Assembly: GCA_023384675.1 (NCBI GenBank)
Contig: JAHDVK010000009.1
Location: forward strand, 169,042 to 233,041
Source: Bryobacteraceae bacterium
Lineage (GTDB): Bacteria; Acidobacteriota; Terriglobia; Bryobacterales; Bryobacteraceae
DNA length: 64,000 nt
Direction of reading: 5' to 3'
This document shows positions 18,700-27,468 of the stretch, in pieces. Positions within the stretch are counted from its first letter, which is position 1, and each line of letters begins with the position of its first letter. The notes under the pieces are model-generated. The model was given only the letters and a program-made list of their open reading frames with translations. It had not been told where the DNA came from and did no database searches. The translations under genes were made by a program, and so were the position numbers.

Positions 18700-19881
18700 C
18701 TCCATCCTGGGGTAGAGCGCCGAATACGCTTCCAGGTACTTCAGGCCCGCGCCGGTGTTGTAAATGAGCACGCGCTCGTCCGCCTTCAAGAACCCCGACG
18801 CGTAAAGCCGCTCCGCCGCCGCTACGCACGCCGCGCCCTCGGGCGCGGCGAACACGCCGTCGAGCCGCGCAAGACGCGCGCCCGCCTCGAGCGCGGCACG
18901 GTCTCCGACGGCCACGCACGTCCCGCCGCTTTGCCGCACGATATCGAGGATCAGGAAGTCGCCGATCGGCTTCGGCACCCGCAGGCCGCTCGAGACCGTC
19001 ATCGCCCCGTGCCAGAATTCGCACTCGCTCTTGCCTTCCTCGAAGGCCTTCACGATCGGCGCGCAACCCTCGGCCTGAACGACGATCATTTTCGGCCGCG
19101 GGCCGGTGATCCACCCCAGCGCCTCCATCTCCTCGAAGGCTTTCCACATGCCGATCAGGCCCACGCCGCCGCCGGTGGGGTAGAGAATTGCATCCGGCAG
19201 CCGCCACTGGAACTGCTCGGCCGCCTCGTAGCCCATCGTCTTCTTGCCCTCGATGCGGTAGGGCTCCTTGAGCGTGTTGATCTCGAACCAGCCCTCGGCG
19301 TCTTTCCGCTCGGCCACCATGCGGCCGCAATCGGAGATCAGACCGTCCACCAGCGTCACCTTCGCGCCGAAGGCCATGCATTCGAGGTAGTTCGACTGCG
19401 GCACGTCGCGCGGCATGAAGATGTGCGCCTCAATGCCCGCCGCCGCCGCGTAAGCCGCCGCCGCGCTGGCGGCGTTGCCCGCCGAGCCCAGCGCCACCTT
19501 CGTGATCCCCAATTCCCGGCACATCGAAATCGCGCACGACAGCCCGCGCGCCTTGAAGGAGCCAGTGGGGCTGACGCCTTCGTCCTTCAACCACAGATTC
19601 GCCGCTCCCAGTTCCGCGCCCAGCCGCCGCAGTTTCACCAGCGGCGTCCAGCCTTCGCCGAGCGAAGTGATGGATGCAGGCTTCGCCACCGGCAGCACGG
19701 GCGCATAGCGCCACATGGACGAAGGTCCCGAGGCCAGCCACTCGCGGTTCCAACTCCGCCGCGCCGCCTCGAGGTCGTAGCGCACCAGCAGCGGCGCTCC
19801 GGACGCCGACAGGTTGCGCGCCACTTCAATCGGGTACTTTTCGCCGGTCCGGCTGCATTCCAGGTGCGTGCGCGTGGTCAT
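18655..19881 (-). CDS. thrC: Threonine synthase-family PLP enzyme (1)
   Basis: 408 aa, cytoplasmic. The fold type II PLP site is clear: SPTGSFKARG with Lys110 for the Schiff base, GSAGNAASAAAAYAAAAG for substrate carboxylate/PLP contacts, and YPTGGGVGLIGMWKAF for the phosphate-binding glycine loop. The family converts O-phosphohomoserine to threonine. The N-terminal block (LECSRTGEKYPIE) lacks the Cys-rich ribbon found in the second copy at 25670. Two such genes in one window mean one may have another role, such as a threonine-synthase-like lyase. It is divergent from the M14 peptidase gene with only 24 bp between starts. Confidence 0.85.
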   Translation of the reverse strand: MTTRTHLECSRTGEKYPIEVARNLSASGAPLLVRYDLEAARRSWNREWLASGPSSMWRYAPVLPVAKPASITSLGEGWTPLVKLRRLGAELGAANLWLKDEGVSPTGSFKARGLSCAISMCRELGITKVALGSAGNAASAAAAYAAAAGIEAHIFMPRDVPQSNYLECMAFGAKVTLVDGLISDCGRMVAERKDAEGWFEINTLKEPYRIEGKKTMGYEAAEQFQWRLPDAILYPTGGGVGLIGMWKAFEEMEALGWITGPRPKMIVVQAEGCAPIVKAFEEGKSECEFWHGAMTVSSGLRVPKPIGDFLILDIVRQSGGTCVAVGDRAALEAGARLARLDGVFAAPEGAACVAAAERLYASGFLKADERVLIYNTGAGLKYLEAYSALYPRMEGGAADKLGGLITPR

Positions 19882-19891
19882 CTTCGCCCGC

Positions 19892-19898
19892 TATGATA
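19892..19898. promoter_or_regulatory. Shared symmetric -10 (TATGATA) for divergent genes
   Basis: TATGAT on plus is eight nt before the ATG at 19906; TATCAT on minus (19898-19893) is eleven nt before the ATG at 19881. Both transcripts would be leaderless or carry only a few leader bases. With just 24 bp between start codons there is little room for any other arrangement. Confidence 0.6.
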
Positions 19899-19905
19899 GC
19901 GAATC

Positions 19906-22782
19906 ATGCTCCCTCGGCCTCTGCTCCCCCTTTTCCTGCTGGCGGCGCTGGCAGCCGCACAGACCCAGCCCATCGACGAAGGCTACACGCGCCAGATTCG
20001 CGAGTTCACCACCGCACCGCATTTTCTGACTGAACTGGTGGACCATCTGCCCGCCTCCGCCACTGTCCCGACGCCGGAAAAGGCCCTCGGCTACATCGCC
20101 GGCGCGAAGGACAAACTCACCTACGCCGCCGAAATCCACAAGTACATGCGCGACATCGACGCCGCCAGCCCGCGCGTGCGCGTGCTCAGCATGGGGCAGA
20201 GCGAAGAGGGCCGCGAGATGATTCTGGTGCTCATCTCCGACGAGGCCAACCTGAAGCGCCTGGATGACCTCAAGCGCATCACCCACCGCCTCGCCGACCC
20301 GCGCGGCGTGCCCGAGGCCGAAGCCGACAAACTCATCGCCACCGGCGTGCCGTTCTACTGGACCACCGGCGCGATCCACTCCACCGAAACCGGTGCCCCC
20401 CATATGCTGATGGAGCTGGTTTACCGCCTCGCCGTCGCCGAAACGCCCTTGATCCAGAACATCCGCAAGAACCTGGTGGTGATGGTGACGCCCGTCATCG
20501 AAGTGGACGGCTGGGAGCGCCACGTGGATCTCTACCGCTGGAAAAAGGCGAATCCGGATCGCGCCTTCCCGAGCCTGCTCTATTGGGGCAAGTACGTCGC
20601 CCACGACAACAACCGCGACGGCATGGGCCTTTCGCTCGCTCTCAGCCGCCATGTGACAAAAACGTTCCTGGAGTATAAGCCCCAGGTTTTCCATGACTTG
20701 CACGAATCTATCCCGTTTCTGTACGTCTCAACCGGCATGGGGCCTTACAACGCTTGGCTCGATCCCATCGTCATAAATGAGTGGCAGAAAATGTCGTGGA
20801 ATGAAGTCGAGCAGATGACCCGCCGCGGTGTGCCCGGCGTGTGGACCCACGGCTTCTATGACGGCTGGGCCGCGAACTACATGTTTACCGTCGCCAACGG
20901 ACATAACGCCATCGGCCGTTTTTATGAGACTTTCGGCAACGGCGGCGCCGACACGATGGAGCGTACCGTGCCGCCGTCGCAGTCCAACCGCGCCTGGTTC
21001 CGCCCCAACCCGCCGCTGCCGAAGGTCCTGTGGAGCCACCGGAACAACGTCAATCTGCAGCAGAGCGGCCTGCTGCTGTCGCTCGACTATGCCGCCGCCA
21101 ACAAAGAGACCTTCCTGCGCAACTTCTGGCTCAAGGGCAAACGCTCCATCGCCAAGCCGGAAAACGAAGGCCCCGCGGCCTATGTGATCTCGCGCGAGGA
21201 GCGCCCGAATGAGGCCGCCTCGCTCGCCTCGCTGCTGATGAGCCACGGCGTCGAAGTCCACACGCTCGATGGCGAAGTGGAAACCGGCGGCGCGCGGCTG
21301 GCCGAAGGCTCCTTTGTCATCCGCATGGATCAGCCCTATTCGCGCATGGCGGACATGTTCCTCGACCGCCAATACTACAATCCCAACGACACGCCGCCCT
21401 ACGACGACACCGGCTGGACGCTGAGCGCGCTGCGGAATTTGAAGTCGGTGCGCGTGGCGGAGACTTCGCTGCTGCAGGCGCCCATGTCGCTGGCCACCGC
21501 GCCGCCCGCCGTCGAGGGGCGCGTTCAAGGCGAAGGCCGCGCGTTCCTGGTGAACCATAACGCAGAACGGAATCTCGCGCGCCTGCGCTACGCTCTCGTG
21601 GGGCTGCGGATTCACGCCGCCGAAGCGCCGTTTGAAGCAGGCGGGCGCAAGTATAAGGCCGGTTCGTTCATCATCGACGCGGGCGAAAACCCGGCGGACC
21701 TGCGCCAGCGGCTCGAAGATGCCGCCAAAGAGCACGGAATCACGATCTACGCCGCCGCCGCGCTGCCCGATGTGGCGCGCCACCCCGTTTCCGCGCCCCG
21801 CATCGCACTGGTCCATACCTGGCTCAGCACGCAGACCGAAGGCTGGTTCCGCGTGGCCCTGGATGGCGAAAAAATCCCCTACAAATACGTTTCCACGCAG
21901 TATTTGCGCGAAAAAAGCGCATTGCGCGATGAGTTTGACGTCATCATTCTCGGCCCCACGCCCGGCAGCGCGCAGCGCATCGTGAACGGCACGCCCGTGC
22001 GCGGCCAGCCCGTTCCGTGGGACGCTTCCATCGGCCCCAATGTCGCCGGCTCGCCCGACACCGCGGCCGATACACGCGGCGGCATGGGTCTGGAGGGCGT
22101 GGCGAACATCCAGAAGTTTGTCGAGGCCGGCGGCGTCTTTGTCACTATCGCCTCGAACGCTTCGCTGCCCATCGATTACGGCCTCATCGACGGCGTCTCG
22201 ATCACCCAGACCCGCGAACTGCGGGCCCGCGGCAGCGTGCTGAACGCCGCCATCGCCGATGCCCGCAGCCCTATCACCTACGGTTATGAAGGCGCCGTGC
22301 CCGTGTATTTCAACTCCGCCCCGGTGCTCGATGTCGCGCCGCTCGGCATCGCCATCGGCGGCGGCCCGGCAGCCGCGGCGCCCGCCGCCCGGCCTACCGG
22401 CCGAGGCACGGCCACCGACCGGGACCGCATCCAGGGCCGTCCCGACGTCGAGCCGCCGCCGCCGCTCAAGCCCGGCGAACTCGCACCCGACATGCTGGAG
22501 CGCGTGCGCCACCTGATTCCTCCGCCCGCTGAACGCCCGCGCACCGTGCTCAAATTCGCGGAAGAAAAGGACTTGCTCGTTTCCGGCATGCTCGCGGGCG
22601 GCCGTGAACTCGCGGGCAAACCGGCCATCGTGCAGGCGCCTTCCGGCAAAGGCCACTACCTGCTGTTCGCGATCAACCCGATGTGGCGGAACCAGACCCA
22701 GGGCAGCTTCATGTTCCTGCTCAACGCCGCCATGCACTACGACCATCTCCATCTCGGGCAGGTGAAACCGGCGCAGCCATGA
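19906..22782 (+). CDS. Secreted M14-like zinc carboxypeptidase
   Basis: 958 aa with a signal peptide (PLLPLFLLAALAAAQ). The M14 zinc site is recognisable: AIHSTETG gives His158 and Glu161, DNNRDGMG supplies the NRD substrate-binding motif, and VFHDLHES carries the third His (about 263-266). A long C-terminal region (about 420-950) has a proline-rich linker near 820-845 and no motif I recognise. This large architecture is common in Acidobacteriota and Bacteroidota, and points to peptide or protein degradation outside the cytoplasm. Its stop overlaps the start of the lytic transglycosylase gene (ATGA), so the two are translationally coupled. Confidence 0.82.
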   Translation: MLPRPLLPLFLLAALAAAQTQPIDEGYTRQIREFTTAPHFLTELVDHLPASATVPTPEKALGYIAGAKDKLTYAAEIHKYMRDIDAASPRVRVLSMGQSEEGREMILVLISDEANLKRLDDLKRITHRLADPRGVPEAEADKLIATGVPFYWTTGAIHSTETGAPHMLMELVYRLAVAETPLIQNIRKNLVVMVTPVIEVDGWERHVDLYRWKKANPDRAFPSLLYWGKYVAHDNNRDGMGLSLALSRHVTKTFLEYKPQVFHDLHESIPFLYVSTGMGPYNAWLDPIVINEWQKMSWNEVEQMTRRGVPGVWTHGFYDGWAANYMFTVANGHNAIGRFYETFGNGGADTMERTVPPSQSNRAWFRPNPPLPKVLWSHRNNVNLQQSGLLLSLDYAAANKETFLRNFWLKGKRSIAKPENEGPAAYVISREERPNEAASLASLLMSHGVEVHTLDGEVETGGARLAEGSFVIRMDQPYSRMADMFLDRQYYNPNDTPPYDDTGWTLSALRNLKSVRVAETSLLQAPMSLATAPPAVEGRVQGEGRAFLVNHNAERNLARLRYALVGLRIHAAEAPFEAGGRKYKAGSFIIDAGENPADLRQRLEDAAKEHGITIYAAAALPDVARHPVSAPRIALVHTWLSTQTEGWFRVALDGEKIPYKYVSTQYLREKSALRDEFDVIILGPTPGSAQRIVNGTPVRGQPVPWDASIGPNVAGSPDTAADTRGGMGLEGVANIQKFVEAGGVFVTIASNASLPIDYGLIDGVSITQTRELRARGSVLNAAIADARSPITYGYEGAVPVYFNSAPVLDVAPLGIAIGGGPAAAAPAARPTGRGTATDRDRIQGRPDVEPPPPLKPGELAPDMLERVRHLIPPPAERPRTVLKFAEEKDLLVSGMLAGGRELAGKPAIVQAPSGKGHYLLFAINPMWRNQTQGSFMFLLNAAMHYDHLHLGQVKPAQP

Positions 22783-23417
22783 CGCGTTTTTTCGCATTTT
22801 TGATGTTTTTTGGGCCCGTTTTTGCGTCGGAAACCGCCATTTTGACCACGGGCCAGCGCATCGAGGCCGATCGCATCGAACGCGAAAACGGCCGCTACAT
22901 TCTGCACCTCGGCGGCGGACGGATCGAACTCGATGCCTCGGAAGTGGCCTCGGTCGAACACACGCCCGAGCCGGAAGCCGAAGCGCCCGCACCGCCGCCG
23001 CCGCCCCGCACCTGGACGCCACAGGAACTCGTCACCGAAGCCGCCCGGCGGCACGGCCTTCCACCCGAGTTTGTGCACAGCGTCGCGATGACGGAATCGG
23101 CCTATCAGGTGAGCGCGCTGTCGCCCAAGGGCGCGATCGGCGTGATGCAGTTGATGCCCGGCACGGCGCGTTATCTGAACGCCGACCCGCACAATGTCGA
23201 GCAGAACATCGACGCGGGCACGCGACTGCTGCGCGAGCTTCTGCTCAAATACCAGCACCACCCGGACCCGGTGCGCCGGGCGCTGGCGGCCTACAATGCC
23301 GGTGAAGGCGCGGTGCATAAGCACAACGGCGTGCCGCCCTACCGCGAAACGCTGAACTATGTCGAGAAGGTGATCGGCAAGTACTGGCGGCAGATGGGCG
23401 GTCCGCCGGAGAAGTAA
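22779..23417 (+). CDS. Lytic transglycosylase (SLT domain) protein
   Basis: 212 aa. The start ATG overlaps the upstream stop. A short signal segment (FFAFLMFFGPVFA) is followed by a strand-rich region (about 20-60; LTTGQRIEADRIERENGRYILHL), a Pro-rich linker (EAPAPPPPPRTW) and a Slt-type catalytic domain (about 80-205). That domain has the catalytic Glu in AMTESAYQ (Glu106), GVMQLMPGTA and ALAAYNAGEGAV. It cleaves the MurNAc-GlcNAc bond in the periplasm. Coupling to an M14-like peptidase suggests joint work on wall peptides or envelope proteins (inference). Confidence 0.9.
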   Translation: MTRFFAFLMFFGPVFASETAILTTGQRIEADRIERENGRYILHLGGGRIELDASEVASVEHTPEPEAEAPAPPPPPRTWTPQELVTEAARRHGLPPEFVHSVAMTESAYQVSALSPKGAIGVMQLMPGTARYLNADPHNVEQNIDAGTRLLRELLLKYQHHPDPVRRALAAYNAGEGAVHKHNGVPPYRETLNYVEKVIGKYWRQMGGPPEK

Positions 23418-23448
23418 CGCTGCCAGCCTCGCCGTCATCCAAACAGAA

Positions 23449-23751
23449 ATGACCAATCGCGAAGCCTACAAACAGAAACTCGAAGCTGAACTGGAAGTCG
23501 TGGAGGCGAAGATCGCACAATTGCGCGCTACCGCGAAGTCGAAGTCGGCGGACGCGCAAGTAGAGTACAACCGCCGCGTGGAACAGTTGGAAGAGAAACT
23601 CGATGCGGCGAAAGCCCGGCTCGGCGAGATCGCCGACGCCACGGAAGAGACCTGGGAAAGCATGAAAGCGGGCGTGGAGTCGGCGTGGACGTCGATCACC
23701 GAGTCGGTGAAGGAAGCGTTCACGGATTCGTCCGAAACTCCGAAAAGCTAA
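23449..23751 (+). CDS. Small coiled-coil protein (sll1863-like stress family)
   Basis: 100 aa, highly charged and almost entirely helical: MTNREAYKQKLEAELEVVEA followed by heptad-like KIAQLRATAKSKSAD and RVEQLEEKLDAAKARLGEIAD, then an amphipathic tail with WESMKAGVESAWTSITESVK. The pattern resembles small coiled-coil proteins annotated as sll1863-family stress response proteins; the function is unproven. It ends convergently with the dehydrogenase gene with a 4-nt overlap of the stops. Confidence 0.7.
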   Translation: MTNREAYKQKLEAELEVVEAKIAQLRATAKSKSADAQVEYNRRVEQLEEKLDAAKARLGEIADATEETWESMKAGVESAWTSITESVKEAFTDSSETPKS

Positions 23752-24680
23752 GGCCGCAGCAGAACTTTGAGCACGCCTGGCTGCATGGCGCGCTCGAACG
23801 CCGCCTGGCCTTCCTCAAGCGAAAACTCGCTGTCGATCATCTCATCGAGCCGCAGGCGGCCTTTTGTTATCAATTTCATAGCGGGGGCGAACCGGCCGCA
23901 GCGCGAGCCGATCAGCGTGATCTCGTTCACGATCGCCGGGGCCATGTCGAGGCCGGTTTCGCCGTGGACGGTGGATTTCATCACCACCGTGCCGCGCGGG
24001 CGGGTGATCGCCACCGCCGCCCGCAGGCCCGCCGGCGAACCGGTCGCCTCCACCGTCACGCTGTACGAAAAGCGCGGTTTTTGACGCCAAAAACGGGCTT
24101 CCAGACCGCATTTTTGCGCGATTTTGAGCTTGTTTTCGTGCTTCCCGTAGAGGTGGACCTCCGCCCCGTGCGCCGCCAGCACCTGCGCGATCAGCAACCC
24201 CAGTTTCCCGTCGCCCAGCACCGCCACGCGCTCGCCTTTGGCAATCCGCACCTGATCCAGGATCTCGCACGCCGCCGCCACGGGTTCCGTGAAGACGGCG
24301 TGCTCGTCGGGAACATGCGCGGGAACCGCGAAAAGATTGGCTTCCGGCAGCGTCAGGTATTCCGCGAACGCGCCCGGATGCTTCACGATACCCAGCACCG
24401 TACGGCGCGGGCAATGCCGCCCCAACCCGCGCCCGCACCAGTCGCATTTGCCGCATGCCAGGTTGATCTCGCCCACCACACGCTGGCCCGTATCCAGGCG
24501 TTCTCCGACGAATTCGTGACCGGGGCGCCCGCGAAAACCGTAGTAGCCGCGCAGTAACTCTATGTCGGTGTTGCAGATACCAGCGAGGCGCACGCGCACG
24601 AGCACGTGGCCCGACTTGGGTCTGGGTCTGGAGGCGTTCTTGACAGAGATGGTCCCGTCTTCGAGGTGCAGCGCTTTCAT
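23748..24680 (-). CDS. Zinc-type MDR alcohol/sorbitol dehydrogenase-like protein
   Basis: 310 aa. GroES-like domain with CNTDIELLRG (catalytic zinc Cys region), GHEFVGE, and a structural zinc site CGKCDWCGRGLGRHC. Rossmann domain with VAVLGDGKLGLLIAQVL (about 153-169). It is somewhat short for an MDR enzyme (usually 330-350 aa). It probably oxidises a polyol or alcohol with NAD(P). The stop overlaps the convergent coiled-coil gene. The start overlaps the stop of the DUF4375 gene upstream (ATGA), so the two form an operon. Confidence 0.85.
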   Translation of the reverse strand: MKALHLEDGTISVKNASRPRPKSGHVLVRVRLAGICNTDIELLRGYYGFRGRPGHEFVGERLDTGQRVVGEINLACGKCDWCGRGLGRHCPRRTVLGIVKHPGAFAEYLTLPEANLFAVPAHVPDEHAVFTEPVAAACEILDQVRIAKGERVAVLGDGKLGLLIAQVLAAHGAEVHLYGKHENKLKIAQKCGLEARFWRQKPRFSYSVTVEATGSPAGLRAAVAITRPRGTVVMKSTVHGETGLDMAPAIVNEITLIGSRCGRFAPAMKLITKGRLRLDEMIDSEFSLEEGQAAFERAMQPGVLKVLLRP

Positions 24681-25144
24681 TGCGTCTGGGCGGCCAGGGA
24701 GGCGGCGTAGCGGTCCGCTGCCTTCTTGTATCCGCCGTTTTCTTTCTTCACCTGTTTGATGAACAGGGTTTCGAGTTCTTCCAGGGCGATGGCGGCTTCT
24801 TCGTCCATGTCATCGAGGACGCTGACGCGGTCAAGCCGGTCCCGCGGGTACTCGGGGCCGAATTTTTCCATTGCCTTGCTGAGCAGGAGAGCGGCGGACG
24901 GCTGTCCGATCGCCTCGAAGCCCAGGACGGCTTCCGGGGCGACAAGTCCGCCATGGCCAAAAAAGTACTGCTCGAAACCACCGTTAACGACTTCGTCCTG
25001 GCAGATATCGGCGCCGAAGAGCCAGCCGATTCCAGGCGGGACCCCGGCGAGGGACGCGAGGTACTCTTCGGCGTCGCGGTCGGCGAAGATCCGTTCTTCT
25101 CCCAACGCGATGGCTTCGGTGTAGTGGGGAAATTTGTTGGGCAT
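24677..25144 (-). CDS. DUF4375 (DMP19-like) protein
   Basis: 155 aa, acidic. The central DICQDEVVNGGFEQYFFGHGG motif is the signature of the DUF4375 family, found in proteins of the SMI1/KNR4 neighbourhood and often linked to immunity or housekeeping roles that are not established. A good AAGGAG site lies before the ATG. It is translationally coupled to the downstream dehydrogenase, though no functional link is obvious. Confidence 0.75.
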   Translation of the reverse strand: MPNKFPHYTEAIALGEERIFADRDAEEYLASLAGVPPGIGWLFGADICQDEVVNGGFEQYFFGHGGLVAPEAVLGFEAIGQPSAALLLSKAMEKFGPEYPRDRLDRVSVLDDMDEEAAIALEELETLFIKQVKKENGGYKKAADRYAASLAAQTQ

Positions 25145-25329
25145 CGGGCATCTCCTTTTCCGGGCCGCTTTTGGACAAGCGGCGAAGTTGGGTTTCCGGT
25201 GCGCGGCCGTCCTGCTTCGCCAGTCGGGCGACAGTGGCGATGCCGAGGAGATGCAAGTCGCTCAGCAGGAGCGGTCCGGGGCCGGCCGGATCCTGCAGAC
25301 GCCGCTATTCAACCCTGACAACCGATATC

Positions 25330-25659
25330 ATGCCAGAGATGAAACGCCATTGCTTTGTCTTACAGGTGAGGCCGGACCGGCTCGAAGAATACAAGGAGCG
25401 CCACCAGCAGGTGTGGCCGGACATGCTGGATGCGCTGCGCCAGACCGGCTGGCGCAATTATTCGCTCTTCCTGCGCCGCGACGGCCTGCTGGTGGGCTAC
25501 GTGGAGTGCGACGACTTCGCGGCTTCGCGCGCCGCGATGCTCGAAATGGAGGTGAACACGCGCTGGCAGGCCGAAATGCGCGAGTTCTTCGTGGGCCTGG
25601 AAGGCGCGGGGGCCGACGAACGGATGCGGCCTCTGGAAGAGGTCTTCCATCTGGAATAA
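25330..25659 (+). CDS. rhaM: L-rhamnose mutarotase
   Basis: 109 aa. MKRHCFVLQVRPDRLEEYKE and HQQVWPDMLDAL match RhaM closely: a His in the N-terminal strand, the YKERH helix, and GWRNYSLFL. The C-terminal PLEEVFHLE is also typical. RhaM interconverts alpha and beta L-rhamnose; no other rhamnose genes are next to it, so its partner genes must lie elsewhere. Either the ATG at 25330 or the one at 25339 could be the start. The next gene begins 10 bp downstream. Confidence 0.88.
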   Translation: MPEMKRHCFVLQVRPDRLEEYKERHQQVWPDMLDALRQTGWRNYSLFLRRDGLLVGYVECDDFAASRAAMLEMEVNTRWQAEMREFFVGLEGAGADERMRPLEEVFHLE

Positions 25660-25669
25660 TGGGAGGTTT

Positions 25670-26998
25670 GTGCCTTCCCAACTCCATTGTCTGAATTCCG
25701 CCTGCGGCGCGGTGTACGCGATCGGCGAGGTGATCTACACCTGTCCGAAGTGCGGCGCATTGCTCGAAGCGGCGGACCGCGATTTGAAGCTCGATCCTGA
25801 CGCCGCGAAGCGGACGTGGCGCGAGCGGCGGATGTCGAACGCGCCGCTCGATCAGAGCGGCGTGTGGCGTTACCGCGAACTGCTCGGCTTTTTCGACGAA
25901 CGGGAGCACTGCGTGGTGACGCTGCGCGAGGGCAACACGCCGGTGCTCGATGCGCCAAAGGCCGCCGCGTATGCGGGGCTGGATGCGCTCACCTTCAAGC
26001 ACCAGGGCTTCAATCCGACGGGGTCGTTCAAGGACAACGGGATGACCGCCGGGGCCACGGTGGCGATGCGGCTGGGGATGCGGCGTGTGGCGTGCGTTTC
26101 GACCGGCAACACGTCGGCTTCGATGGCCGCGTACGCGGCGGCGGCGGGCATGACGCCCATCATTTTCCTGCCGCACGGCAACATCAGCCACGGGAAGCTG
26201 GCTCAGGCGCTCGAGTATGGGGCGCTGACGCTGCAGATCGAGGCGAATTTCGATCAAATCCTGGCTCTGGTGCGCGTTTTGGCGGAGAAAACGGGCATTT
26301 ATCTGCTCAATTCGGTGAATCCGTTCCGGATCGAAGGCCAGAAGACGATCATGGTGGAGATGCTCGATCAGCGCGACTGGCGCGTGCCGGATTGGGTCGT
26401 CGTGCCGGGCGGCAATCTGGGCAACGTGTCGGCGTTCGGCAAGGGATTGCGCGAGTTGCATGCGCTGGGGTTGATTGACCGGCTGCCGCGGCTGGCGGTG
26501 GTGCAGGCGGCCCGGTCCGCGCCGTTTTACGACTACTTCCACAATGCGGAGCGCGCGGCGTTTGTCAGCGTGGAGCAGCCGGAAACGCTGGCCACCGCGA
26601 TCCGCATCGGCGATCCGGTGTCCTGGCCGAAGGCGATTCACGAAGTGGAGACGTCGGGCGGCGTGGTGGAGAAGGCGACCGAGCAGGAGATCGCCGATGC
26701 GAAGGCTGTAGTCGGACAATGCGGCATCGGTTGCGAACCGGCGTCGGCGGCGACGCTCGCCGGGCTGAAGAAACTGCGCGCGGCGGGGATCGTGGCGGCG
26801 GACGCCGACGTGGTGGCGGTGCTGACGGGCAACGTGCTGAAGGACCCGGATTACATCTTCAAGTACCACACTGGCGCGCTGAAAACGCCATGGGGCGAAG
26901 GGATCGCTGCGAATTTCGGAAATCAACCGGTGGTGCTGCCGAACGACGCGGAGCGGATTGCGGCGTTTATTGGGGAGCGGACGGGCGCGCGGAATTGA
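25670..26998 (+). CDS. thrC: Threonine synthase (2), zinc-ribbon type
   Basis: 442 aa from a GTG preceded by GGGAGG. The N-terminus has a four-Cys ribbon (Cys7, Cys12, Cys25, Cys28). The PLP core has NPTGSFKDNG (Lys121), STGNTSASMAAYAAAAG and VPGGNLGNVSAFGKG. NSVNPFRIEGQKT and GCEPASAATLAGLKKL are standard threonine synthase signatures. This copy looks like the more canonical threonine synthase of the two in the window. It follows rhaM by 10 bp and is probably co-transcribed with it. Confidence 0.9.
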   Translation: MPSQLHCLNSACGAVYAIGEVIYTCPKCGALLEAADRDLKLDPDAAKRTWRERRMSNAPLDQSGVWRYRELLGFFDEREHCVVTLREGNTPVLDAPKAAAYAGLDALTFKHQGFNPTGSFKDNGMTAGATVAMRLGMRRVACVSTGNTSASMAAYAAAAGMTPIIFLPHGNISHGKLAQALEYGALTLQIEANFDQILALVRVLAEKTGIYLLNSVNPFRIEGQKTIMVEMLDQRDWRVPDWVVVPGGNLGNVSAFGKGLRELHALGLIDRLPRLAVVQAARSAPFYDYFHNAERAAFVSVEQPETLATAIRIGDPVSWPKAIHEVETSGGVVEKATEQEIADAKAVVGQCGIGCEPASAATLAGLKKLRAAGIVAADADVVAVLTGNVLKDPDYIFKYHTGALKTPWGEGIAANFGNQPVVLPNDAERIAAFIGERTGARN

Positions 26999-27113
26999 CC
27001 CTGGGTGCGGCGGCTGGCGGCGGGCGCCGGGGGTCTGTGATTCAGGCGTTGAGGTGGGTGCCGTGTATTGTACTCATTGAAACGGCCCGAGTGGGGAAGG
27101 AAGGCAACTAACC

Positions 27114-27461
27114 ATGCCGACGAACGTGAATGAAGTGATTCAGAAACTGAGGCCCGCGCAGCGCAGGAGGGTCGAGGCGCGCGCGGCGGAGCTGGTGGCC
27201 GAGGAAATGACGTTGCGCGAGTTGCGCAAGGCGCGCAAGCTCACGCAGGTTCGCATGGCGAAGCAGCTTGGCATCACGCAGGACAGCGTTTCGCGGCTGG
27301 AGAAGCGCAGCGACCTGCTGCTGTCCACACTGCGGAAGACGGTCGAGGCGATGGGCGGGAGTTTGTCGCTGGTGGCCGAATTTCCCGATCGTCCTCCGGT
27401 GGTGCTTTCGGGGATTGCCGGGGACGATGCGCGGGCGGGGCTGAAGCCCCGCGCAGGCTGA
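27114..27461 (+). CDS. higA: Orphan HigA-like XRE antitoxin (duplicate)
   Basis: 115 aa, the same protein as the antitoxin at 28421. An N-terminal helical part (NVNEVIQKLRPAQRRRVEARA) is followed by a helix-turn-helix (LTQVRMAKQLGITQDSVSRL, about 43-62). The C-terminus (LKPRAG) is encoded by the start of a REP-like hairpin element. No toxin lies directly upstream, so this copy is an orphan. It could neutralise the neighbouring toxin in trans or repress its operator (inference). Confidence 0.8.
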   Translation: MPTNVNEVIQKLRPAQRRRVEARAAELVAEEMTLRELRKARKLTQVRMAKQLGITQDSVSRLEKRSDLLLSTLRKTVEAMGGSLSLVAEFPDRPPVVLSGIAGDDARAGLKPRAG

Positions 27462-27468
27462 AGCCTGC
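27435..27468 (+). repeat. REP-like double hairpin, copy 1
   Basis: Two adjoining hairpins: GCGGGGCTGAAGCCCCGC (27435-27452) and GCAGGCTGAAGCCTGC (27453-27468), each with a TGAA loop, followed by CCTAC. It overlaps the antitoxin stop codon. Related copies are at 28742 and 38021. Confidence 0.75.

Larger units (their letters stand above)
27085..27468 (+). repeat. Direct repeat A: antitoxin duplication, left copy
   Basis: Nearly identical to 28392-28777. The antitoxin coding parts differ by one silent base. Upstream similarity reaches into the 3' end of the toxin gene (GGAAGGAAGGCAACTAACC before the ATG), so the left copy carries a trace of the toxin end but no toxin. Confidence 0.85.
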
